From assembly GCA_030425705.1 (NCBI GenBank), contig JAUHZU010000006.1, forward strand, positions 124,001-188,000: DNA of 64,000 nucleotides, in the 5' to 3' direction. This document shows positions 1-7,568 of the stretch, piece after piece. Under the pieces are notes generated by a model, which did not search any database, had not been told where the DNA came from, and saw nothing but the letters and a program-made list of their open reading frames with translations. The translations under genes and the position numbers were made by a program. This DNA comes from Phycisphaerae bacterium. GTDB lineage: Bacteria > Planctomycetota > Phycisphaerae > Phycisphaerales > Phycisphaeraceae. Positions within the stretch are counted from its first letter, which is position 1; each line of letters begins with the position of its first letter.

Positions 1-757
1 ACAGCGGGTTGTCCCGCAGGTAGGCCAGCACCTGCTCGAAGAGCTTCTGTTTGGGGCGCAGCTCGTACATCAGGTTGGTGCGCTCGAAGTCGCCGCGGTA
101 CTCGGCGGGGGCGCGGAGCCCGAGCTGGCCGACGATGTCTTCCCGCACGCGCGGCGTCGCCGTCGCGGTCAGCGCGATGACCGGCGTGTCGGCGAACCGG
201 CCACCAAAGCCAGAGCGGAGCTGCGCCAGCATGCGGTACTCGGGGCGGAAATCGTGCCCCCATTCGGAGATGCAGTGCGCCTCGTCGATCGCGAATCGGC
301 CGACGTCGAGCTTGTCCAAGAGCCGTGCCCCCGCGGCGCTGAAGAGCCGCTCGGGCGCGAGGTAGACCAGGTCGTACTCGCCCGCCAATGCCGCCTGTTC
401 CCGGCGATACGCCTCGTCAAGGTCCAGCGTCGAGTTCAGCAGCGTCGCGCGGATGCCGTTCTGCTCGAGCTGCGTCACCTGGTCCTGCATCAGCGCGATC
501 AGCGGCGACACCACGACCGTCATGCCGCCGGTGAGCAGAGCCGGGAGCTGGTAGCACAGCGACTTGCCACCGCCCGTCGGCATGAGGACAAAGACGTCCC
601 GGCCCGCCAGCGTGTCGTCGATGATCTCCCGCTGCATCGGCCGGAACCCGCCATGCCCGAAGTGCCGCTTGAGCAGCGCGTCCAGGTCGCCGGCCCCAGG
701 TGAGGTAGCCGGCACCGGGGCGGCGGGTGGGTCGTCGTCGGCGTGCCAAACGGTCAT
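1..757 (-). CDS. recQ: ATP-dependent DNA helicase RecQ (N-terminal part, cut by window edge)
   Basis: RecQ is a superfamily 2, 3'-5' DNA helicase used in recombination and repair. About 252 N-terminal residues are present and the 3' part lies outside the window. Visible motifs are the RecQ motif 0 region (FRPMQREII, about residue 38), Walker A (MPTGGGKS, about 59-66), motif Ia (VVSPLIALMQDQV), the DEAH box (IDEAHCISEWGHDFRP, about 157) and motif III (ALTATAT). The start is the ATG giving MTVWHADDD, which has no in-frame competitor before the RecQ fold. HRDC and zinc-binding domains would be downstream and cannot be checked here. Confidence 0.93.
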   Translation of the reverse strand, partial: MTVWHADDDPPAAPVPATSPGAGDLDALLKRHFGHGGFRPMQREIIDDTLAGRDVFVLMPTGGGKSLCYQLPALLTGGMTVVVSPLIALMQDQVTQLEQNGIRATLLNSTLDLDEAYRREQAALAGEYDLVYLAPERLFSAAGARLLDKLDVGRFAIDEAHCISEWGHDFRPEYRMLAQLRSGFGGRFADTPVIALTATATPRVREDIVGQLGLRAPAEYRGDFERTNLMYELRPKQKLFEQVLAYLRDNPL

Positions 758-932
758 CCCTGTAGCGTAGCAGCCCCTGCGCGGGAGGGTGGGCCCCTCG
801 CGGTGTGGGTCATGATTTCCAGTTGTCGCCGGTCTCGGCTGGGGGTATGCTTGCTCGTTCCGCCCAAACGCGGGTGTTTGGCCTCGTGCCAATCCGCCGC
901 GCATCCCCAGCCACGACGCAGCCGGAGCCCAC

Positions 933-1403
933 ATGCGTCTGACCGAGATCCTCAAACCCGTGTGTGTCAAAGTCCCGCTCGACGCGACGGACAAGCAGCA
1001 GGCGCTGTACGAGCTGGTCGATCTCCTCGCCGACCACTGCGCGATCGGTCAGGCCCAGCAGCTCAAGGACGCCGTCTGGCAGCGCGAGCAGACCCGCACG
1101 ACCGGCATCGGCCACGGCATCGGCATCCCCCACGGCAAGACCGATGCGCTCACCGAACTCAACATGGCGATCGGGCTGCCGCCCAGCCCCATCGAGTTCG
1201 GCGCGATCGACGGCAAGCCCGTCGACCTCATCATCCTGCTCGCCAGCCCCGCCGACCAGACCGGCCCGCATATCCAGGCGCTCGCCAAGATTAGCCGGCT
1301 CCTCACCGACGACACCTTCCGTGACGCGATCAAGCAGGCCCAGTCGGCCGAACAGCTCTACGACATGCTCGCCCAGCAGGAAGCAGCGATCGCGGGGGCG
1401 TGA
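933..1403 (+). CDS. PTS EIIA type-2 domain protein (PtsN/fructose-type)
   Basis: The 156-residue protein is a single EIIA domain of the fructose/mannitol/PtsN class. It starts MRLTEILKP, and the phosphoryl-accepting histidine lies in GIGIPHGKTD (His67), with the usual second histidine at GIGHG (His61). The length matches stand-alone PtsN. No EI, HPr or permease gene is adjacent, so a regulatory role (PtsN-like) is more likely than sugar transport. That role is inference; the fold assignment is secure. Confidence 0.9.
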   Translation: MRLTEILKPVCVKVPLDATDKQQALYELVDLLADHCAIGQAQQLKDAVWQREQTRTTGIGHGIGIPHGKTDALTELNMAIGLPPSPIEFGAIDGKPVDLIILLASPADQTGPHIQALAKISRLLTDDTFRDAIKQAQSAEQLYDMLAQQEAAIAGA

Positions 1404-1521
1404 TTACTGCCGTGCGCCGACCCGGCGATCGGCGTATTGGTCAAGGGCGGTTCCGATTCAGGTGAAGCAGGGTTCGTGCTAAGCTGTAGTTGATGCAGCG
1501 TCTAACGCATACATCGATCTG

Positions 1522-2022
1522 GTGGGATCAGCGTGGCGACCGCGTGATCTTGTTCTGGCGACTGCGTGCGACGGTCGCATTCCGCATTCTTTTTGCGTTT
1601 TCATTGTTGTATGCGTCTCGTTCCTGATCGCCCCGGTCTATGTGATTAGCCAGGTTGAATTGGCGCAAGGATATGGCCGGATCGTTATTTTTCTGGGTCT
1701 TGCAACCCTGTTCGGGCTGTTGGCGCTGCTTCTGTACAGGTGGACTAAGCGAGAGCGGCACCTGTACCTTAGGCGCAGGTCACTCAAAATGGGCCAGGGT
1801 CTTTGTCTGGATGTTGAGCGAGAAAAGATTGTACTTTCAACGGGGGTGGGTGGGACTATGGAGGGCGGGAGCCGGTACCGTGTACTGCTGCGCCAAGCCG
1901 GAAACGCTAAGCCGTTGTGCCTCGCGCGTACCACCGCGGAGTCGGACACCTCGGCCATCAACCTTGTGTTAGCAAGAAAGTCACACGAACCTGTTGGAGA
2001 CAAGCTACAGCGCACAACGTAG
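1522..2022 (+). CDS. hypothetical two-TM membrane protein, possible frameshift near N-terminus
   Basis: I do not recognise this gene. With the GTG at 1522 it encodes 166 residues. There is a TM segment near residues 24-45, a second near 53-72 (IVIFLGLATLFGLLALLLY), a basic cluster (KRERHLYLRRR) and a soluble tail of about 85 residues. Base composition is less GC-rich than in neighbours. A second open frame starts at the better ATG at 1493 (MQRLTHTSIWWDQRGD) and runs 44 codons to a stop near 1627, overlapping the first TM region. The true N-terminus may therefore be frameshifted or the gene decayed. Function unknown. Confidence 0.5.
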   Translation: MGSAWRPRDLVLATACDGRIPHSFCVFIVVCVSFLIAPVYVISQVELAQGYGRIVIFLGLATLFGLLALLLYRWTKRERHLYLRRRSLKMGQGLCLDVEREKIVLSTGVGGTMEGGSRYRVLLRQAGNAKPLCLARTTAESDTSAINLVLARKSHEPVGDKLQRTT

Positions 2023-2090
2023 CTCCCATCGATGCGCATGAGTGCCCATGTGTCATGTGGTGTTTCAACCGCGTTTCGGAGACCGTACCG

Positions 2091-2690
2091 TTACTCCGCT
2101 GCCTTCGCGTTGAACAAACTCGCCGCCTTCTCCAGCCCTTCGCTCAGCCACATCTCGATGCACCTCACGCCGCGGTCCAGGGCCGGGTCGGTGCGGGCCC
2201 ACTGGTCGTCGGTGAATCGGCCGAGCACGTAGTCTTTTTGCGGGACACGGCCCTTGGGGTCGATGCCGATGCGCAGGCGCGGGTACTTGCGGGTACCCAG
2301 GGCGCGCTCGATGTTGGTGAGCCCGTTGTGCCCCCCGGCCGAGCCCTCGCCACGGAGGCGGATCACGCCGCAGTCGAGCGCGAGGTCGTCGACCAGGACC
2401 AGCAGGTCCGTCGCCGGGTCGAGCTTGTAGAAGCTCACCGCCTCGCCCACGGCCAGGCCGGACCGGTTCATGTAGGTCGTCGGCTGCATCAGGATGCAGC
2501 GGTGGGGCGACATCGCGCCGCCGGGCGGGCCGCAGACCACCTCGCCATCAAGGATGCCGGCGTGGAACTTGTGCTTCGCGCCGGTGAGGTGGTGGCGCGT
2601 GGCGAGACGGTCGACGAGCATGAAGCCGACGTTGTGGCGGGTCTTGGCGTATTCGGGGCCGGGGTTGCCCAGGCCGACGATGAGTTTCAT
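2091..2690 (-). CDS. pth: Peptidyl-tRNA hydrolase
   Basis: Pth cleaves the ester bond of peptidyl-tRNAs that drop off the ribosome and recycles the tRNA. The 199-residue protein starts MKLIVGLGNPGPEYAKTRHN, which carries the conserved Asn10 and catalytic His20. LVLVDDLALD holds the conserved Asp, and GSAGGHNGL is the usual substrate-binding loop. A longer in-frame extension upstream crosses an apparent terminator and is rejected. It lies downstream of rplY on the same strand, a common bacterial arrangement, with a 109-bp gap that contains the rplY terminator. Confidence 0.97.
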   Translation of the reverse strand: MKLIVGLGNPGPEYAKTRHNVGFMLVDRLATRHHLTGAKHKFHAGILDGEVVCGPPGGAMSPHRCILMQPTTYMNRSGLAVGEAVSFYKLDPATDLLVLVDDLALDCGVIRLRGEGSAGGHNGLTNIERALGTRKYPRLRIGIDPKGRVPQKDYVLGRFTDDQWARTDPALDRGVRCIEMWLSEGLEKAASLFNAKAAE

Positions 2691-2739
2691 GGATAGGGTC
2701 TGGGAGATAAGGTCTAGGGTCTCGTGAAGAAGGCACATG

Positions 2740-2773
2740 ATAGAACAAGCCCGCGGCGCCGGGCCGCGGGCTT
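2740..2773 (-). terminator. Rho-independent-type hairpin after rplY
   Basis: A perfect 10-bp stem (AAGCCCGCGG / CCGCGGGCTT) with a 7-nt loop lies between the rplY stop and pth. On the minus strand it is followed by TTGTTCTAT, a weak U-rich tract. It suggests at least partial transcription ending between rplY and pth. Confidence 0.6.
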
Positions 2774-2799
2774 GGAGGTTCTGCACGAATCGTGTGGGC

Positions 2800-3471
2800 T
2801 TACTCGCCCTTGTCTTCGTCTGCGTCTTCCTTGCCGATGACTTCGGGTTCGGACGCCTCGGTGTCGGCGGAGGCCTCGGCACCGCCCTCGATCGCTTCTT
2901 CGACGTCCGCGGCGACCTTCACGCCGGAGATCTGGCAGATCAGCGTCTCGGGCGAGCTGGTGATCTCGATCCCGGCCGGTGGGGTCAGGTCCGCGACGGT
3001 CACGGGCTCGCCCATGCCCAGCTCGGCGATATTGTGCTCCAGGTGTGAGGGGATCGCGTCGGCCCGGCACTTGATCGAGACCATGGTGGTCGGGTGGTCG
3101 AGCACGACGCCGGACTGGTTCAGCGCCTTGGGTTCGCCGACGAGGACCAGCTCGATATCGACCTCGACCTCTTCGCTGAGGTCGACGCGCTCGAGGTCGA
3201 CATGGACGATGTACCGGCTGAAGGTGTCCCACTGCACGTCCTTGATGAGGACGTGCTCGCTCTTGCCGCCGACGGTGACATCGACGATGTGCGACTCGGC
3301 GTGGAGGATGTCCGTGAATGCGCGGCTGTCGACGGTGACGTGCGCGGGGTCCTGCTTGTGGCCGTAGATCACCGCGGGGGTGCGGCCGGCGTCGCGCTCG
3401 CGCTTGGCGTAGCGGGTGCCGAGTTTTTCACGGGGCTGGGTCTCGAGGGTCGGGATCGTTGCGGTAGCCAT
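2800..3471 (-). CDS. rplY: 50S ribosomal protein L25 (general stress protein Ctc type)
   Basis: This is the 5S rRNA-binding protein bL25 in its long two-domain Ctc form, 223 residues. The N-terminal half has the L25 signature (REKLGTRYAKRERDAGRTP followed by AVIYGHK). The C-terminal TL5/Ctc beta domain follows, then an acidic Glu/Asp/Ala-rich tail of about 35 residues. The start ATG (MATATIPTLETQ) is preceded by AGGAAACACT, a good ribosome-binding site. The gene sits 52 bp downstream of prs on the same strand, so co-transcription is likely. Confidence 0.96.
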   Translation of the reverse strand: MATATIPTLETQPREKLGTRYAKRERDAGRTPAVIYGHKQDPAHVTVDSRAFTDILHAESHIVDVTVGGKSEHVLIKDVQWDTFSRYIVHVDLERVDLSEEVEVDIELVLVGEPKALNQSGVVLDHPTTMVSIKCRADAIPSHLEHNIAELGMGEPVTVADLTPPAGIEITSSPETLICQISGVKVAADVEEAIEGGAEASADTEASEPEVIGKEDADEDKGE

Positions 3472-3523
3472 AGTGTTTCCTTTCGGGTGGTTTGTTTTCT
3501 GGTCGGTTCGCAGTTCGAATCGG

Positions 3524-4507
<984 letters not shown>

Positions 4508-4588
4508 GGGGGGGTTCCCGTTGCGTGGGAGATTGTGTCGCGGTCGATACCAAGGGGTTACAGGCATCCTGCCTGTCGGTGCAGCGGC

Positions 4589-5356
4589 TTATGCCGTTGC
4601 CAGCCGGGCCTGCAGGATGCGGTCTACCTCGGCGAGCTGTTCGAGCGTGTTGATCGACAGCACGTCCTCGGGCGGCACGGCGTCGACGACGGTCACGGTC
4701 TGGCCCTGCTGCTTCAGCAGGCCCGGCGCGTCGGTGACGTAGTACTCGCCCTGGCTGTTGTTGCTGCCGACCTGGTCGAGGGTCTTGAACAGCAGGTCGC
4801 CGCGGAAGCAGTAGTAGCTGGGGTTGACTTCCTTGATGGCGCGTTGCGCATCGGTCGCGTCCTTCTGTTCGACGATCGCGCTGAACCCGCCGTCCGCGGC
4901 GCGGACGATCCGGCCGTAGCCCGTGGGGTCGTCGATGACGGAGGTGGCGAGGGTGGCGGCGGCGTGGGTCCGGCGGTGGACCTCAAGCAGCCGGGCCAGG
5001 GTCTTGCCTCGGATGAGCGGGCCGTCGCCGGCAAGGACGAAGATGTCGCCGAGGGAGCGGTTGTCGAAGGCGGGCTCGGCCATCTGGGTCGCGTGGGCCG
5101 TGCCGAGCTGTTCGGTCTGCTCGACAAACGCGACGCCCGGCTCGTCGGCGAGCGCCTCACGGACCAGTTCGCCCTTGTAGCCGATCACGACGACGCACAG
5201 GTCGGCCCCGGCTTCTTTGCAGGCCTGCACGACCCACCAGACCATCGGCTTGCCCGCAACCTCGTGCAGGACCTTGGGCAGGTCGCTCTGCATGCGGGTG
5301 CCCTTGCCTGCGGCCAGGATGATCGCTGCCGGGGGGATCGTTTCGGGGGTACTCAC
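4589..5356 (-). CDS. GlmU-like UDP-GlcNAc pyrophosphorylase, uridylyltransferase domain only
   Basis: This is a nucleotidyltransferase of the GlmU N-terminal family, which transfers UMP to GlcNAc-1-phosphate in cell-envelope precursor synthesis. The 255-residue protein has the G-loop LAAGKGTRMQSDLPKVLH, the QLGTAHA motif, GDGPLI (normally GDVPL), GYGRIVR and VNPSYYCF. It ends where the left-handed beta-helix acetyltransferase domain of bifunctional GlmU (about 450 residues) would begin. Translation most likely starts at the GTG (VSTPETIPPAAII) preceded by AGGAGACGG. Acetylation must be done elsewhere or by another protein. Confidence 0.85.
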   Translation of the reverse strand: MSTPETIPPAAIILAAGKGTRMQSDLPKVLHEVAGKPMVWWVVQACKEAGADLCVVVIGYKGELVREALADEPGVAFVEQTEQLGTAHATQMAEPAFDNRSLGDIFVLAGDGPLIRGKTLARLLEVHRRTHAAATLATSVIDDPTGYGRIVRAADGGFSAIVEQKDATDAQRAIKEVNPSYYCFRGDLLFKTLDQVGSNNSQGEYYVTDAPGLLKQQGQTVTVVDAVPPEDVLSINTLEQLAEVDRILQARLATA

Positions 5357-5379
5357 GTCCGTCTCCTGGTGGGAGGAAA

Positions 5380-5451
5380 TTGGCCCGCCAGGACTTGAAC
5401 CTGGAACGACTGGACCAAAACCAGCTGTGTTGCCAATTACACCACGGGCCA
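5380..5451 (-). tRNA. tRNA-Gln (anticodon UUG)
   Basis: On the minus strand the 72-nt sequence folds as a complete cloverleaf. The 7-bp acceptor stem is TGGCCCG/CGGGCCA with discriminator A. The anticodon loop TTTTGGT gives UUG, and the T arm contains GGTTCAAGTCC. CCA is not encoded. It lies 23 bp upstream of the GlmU-like gene on the same strand. Confidence 0.95.
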
Positions 5452-5665
5452 AACAGGTCATTCCCCGCCGGCGGGGCGGGGAGTGGCCCCTTGGCTGACC
5501 GCGAGGACGCGGCGCAGAGAGGGGGCCGACCAACACCCGTCGGGTTCGGTGCCTGGCCAGGTCGGCGGCCGACACCTTAGTCCGCGCCTCGGCTCTCGCC
5601 TCGTCACGGTCGACCCAATCGGGCCGCGTATCGTACCAGAGCGGTGGGGGGTGTCAAAACGCTTC

Positions 5666-5890
5666 TCAGGAATCCATCAACTCAAGAGTTAGCAAAAGGA
5701 ACAACAACGCACAGGCGAATAGACACAGCAGATTTGAGAGGCTGAACACGAAAAGCCAGATTTTTTCTCGATTGTGTCTTTGCCGTGTCGAGAAGCGGGA
5801 CTTTTTCCTTATTAGTAACTGAAGATTGATCGTAGCCAGCAGGCCTAGGAAGACCCATCCGCCAATCAGCCAGCCCACTAGTAACGCCAT
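5666..5890 (-). CDS. small hypothetical two-TM membrane protein
   Basis: I do not recognise this 74-residue protein. It has two clear hydrophobic segments: residues about 3-26 (LVGWLIGGWVFLGLLATINL) and about 46-68 (FVFSLSNLLCLFACALLFLL). They are separated by a strongly basic loop (RKKSRFSTRQRHNREK). Codon use is AT-richer than in the neighbours, similar to the other small membrane genes in this window. It lies immediately upstream of nothing obvious and is separated from the next minus-strand gene by 4 bp. A true gene is likely but unproven. Confidence 0.5.
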   Translation of the reverse strand: MALLVGWLIGGWVFLGLLATINLQLLIRKKSRFSTRQRHNREKIWLFVFSLSNLLCLFACALLFLLLTLELMDS

Positions 5891-5894
5891 ACGC

Positions 5895-6914
5895 CTATCC
5901 CCTGCTCATCTGCATCACGCGTTCCGGGCTCTCGGGCTGGCCGGTCTTGGCGCTGAGCAGGCAGGCGAGGGTGCAGGCGAGGGCCTGCTGGTCCCGGCGG
6001 GTGCCCGCTTCGTCCGGGGGGTTGCGCTGGTCCAGCAGGCGGCGCCACTGGTCGGCCATCTGGTCGAGCATGGGCGGGGCGGCCGGTGCGCCGTCGGGCG
6101 GGATGAGCTGATCGATGGTCGAGCCGTCGGCGTGGCGGAGGTGGTAGCCGGTGGGCGTGACGGTGAGCTGGCCGGTATCGCCCAGGACGGTGAGGGTTCG
6201 GGGCAGGGCGGGGCTGTTGTCGGCGGCGATGAGCGCGATCGACGACCCGCCGGGGCACGAGGCGTTGGCGGATAGCCGGCCCGTGAGCCCGCGCGGGCCG
6301 TCGGCGGGGGTGGCGCTGGCGTGGGCGAGGTGGGCGTGGATAGCTTCGGGGGTGTCGCAGAAGCAAAGCGCGGTCGACCAGGCGTCGTGCAGGCGGGCGA
6401 ACAATGAGCCGTCGTGTGCCGGGCCCGTGCTGGTGACCAGGACGGACCGCCGGTCGCCGAGCGTGTCGTACGGGTCGGTGGCGGCGAGGTAGCCGGGCGT
6501 CTGGGTAAACCGGGGCAGCAGGACGAGCCGGCCGGGCATCGCCGGGCTGTCGTCCGTGGCGTGGCGTGGTGGGCGGTCGAGCTCGGCGTAGTCGGCGAGG
6601 GTCGAGCAGGCGGGCTCGAGGGAGAGGACGGTGGTCCCGTTGGCGAGCGCGGCCGCGAGGTCGGCGGGGCTCTCGTCCTCCGAGACCGCGAGCAGCAGGA
6701 ACGCGGCCGGCCGCTCGACACCCATCTGCCGCAGGTCGTCGTACGGGGCCAGCCCGAGCGACTCGGCGAGCTTGCCGGCCGCGCCGTCACGCGGACCGCC
6801 CACGGCGATCGGGGCGATCGACCCGCCCATCAGGTCCAGCAGGCCCGCGACGATCGACGCGTGGTCCTCGTCGGCCCAGACCGCGACCTCCGGGGTGTAG
6901 GGGGGCGTTGCCAT
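5895..6914 (-). CDS. hypothetical protein, divergent Gfo/Idh/MocA oxidoreductase-like
   Basis: The 339-residue protein is not confidently assigned. The N-terminus (EVAVWADEDHASIVAGLLDLM ... APIAVGGPRD) and the segment ANGTTVLSLEPACSTL resemble the Rossmann half of Gfo/Idh/MocA proteins, where the latter corresponds to the 'KHVLCEKP' strand. The canonical GxGxxG and the catalytic EKP lysine are missing. The second half (SCPGGSSIALIAADNS, LTVLGDTGQLTVTPTGYHL) matches the usual 'G..G.l.ltp.g..l' pattern of the C-terminal sheet. It may therefore be a non-catalytic family member. The start MATPPYTPE is the only ATG near a plausible N-terminus. Confidence 0.65.
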   Translation of the reverse strand: MATPPYTPEVAVWADEDHASIVAGLLDLMGGSIAPIAVGGPRDGAAGKLAESLGLAPYDDLRQMGVERPAAFLLLAVSEDESPADLAAALANGTTVLSLEPACSTLADYAELDRPPRHATDDSPAMPGRLVLLPRFTQTPGYLAATDPYDTLGDRRSVLVTSTGPAHDGSLFARLHDAWSTALCFCDTPEAIHAHLAHASATPADGPRGLTGRLSANASCPGGSSIALIAADNSPALPRTLTVLGDTGQLTVTPTGYHLRHADGSTIDQLIPPDGAPAAPPMLDQMADQWRRLLDQRNPPDEAGTRRDQQALACTLACLLSAKTGQPESPERVMQMSRG

Positions 6915-7041
6915 GCGTGCAAGATAGCGTCTATCCCGCGGCGCTGAATGGGCAGAGGGGACGCGCTCGGGGCGAGAGATCAGCCGCAGGTTTCGTTTGT
7001 ATCGCGCTTCACACGCCCGGTGCCGCCGCTACCATGTAGGC

Positions 7042-7505
7042 GTGATGCGGCTGTGGCGACCGCGGTCCTGCTTCGGCAGGGACGAGGAAAGTCCGAGCAC
7101 GACAGGACACGGTGGTGGGTAACACCCACCGGCCCGGGGGGCGACGCCCGGGTCAGGGACAGTGCCACAGAAAACAAACCGCTGGGGAAGGGGCTCAGGG
7201 GTCCAGGGGCAGAGGGGCCGAGTGTTGCGTTCGCCGCGTTTCACTTGGCCCCTTAGCCCCTCGGCCCCTTGGCCCCTTCCCGAGTAAGGGTGAAAAGGTG
7301 CGGTAAGAGCGCACCGGGCGCCGGGCGACCGGCGTCGCACGGTAAACCCCACCGCGTGCAAGCCCAAGCAGCCCCGGGGAGCATTGCTCCCGCCGCCGGT
7401 CCGGCGTGGGGTGGGTAGGGTGCTGGAGCCCGTCGGCAACGGCGGGCCTAGAGAAATGGTCGCACCGCCTTGGCGGAACAGAACTCGGCTTACGGGCCGC
7501 ATCAC
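7042..7505 (+). ncRNA. rnpB: RNase P RNA, type A, with extended P12
   Basis: This is the catalytic RNA of RNase P, which matures tRNA 5' ends. The ends GTGATGCGGC and GCCGCATCAC are perfectly complementary and form P1. Conserved blocks appear in order: GAGGAAAGTCCGAGC (CR-I), CACAGAAAACAAACCGC (CR-II), AAGGGTGAAAAGGTGCGG TAAGAGCGCACC (P12 exit and P13), GGTAAACCCCACC (CR-IV) and AGAAATGG plus ACAGAACTCGGCTTAC (CR-V). The total of 464 nt is longer than the usual 350-400 nt. The excess is a roughly 98-nt P12 arm (7184-7281) built from iterated GGGGC/GCCCC runs. Confidence 0.96.
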
Positions 7506-7510
7506 AACAC

Positions 7511-7545
7511 AAGCCCCGGACCGAGGTCCGGGGCTTGCTGTTTGT
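7511..7545 (+). terminator. rnpB terminator
   Basis: A perfect 11-bp hairpin (AAGCCCCGGAC / GTCCGGGGCTT, loop CGAG) begins 5 nt after the P1 helix of rnpB and is followed by GCTGTTTGTTC. It fits a Rho-independent terminator for rnpB and may also limit read-through from the convergent HEAT-repeat gene. Confidence 0.8.
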
Positions 7546-7568
7546 TCACGGGATGGTGTCGGCCTGGT

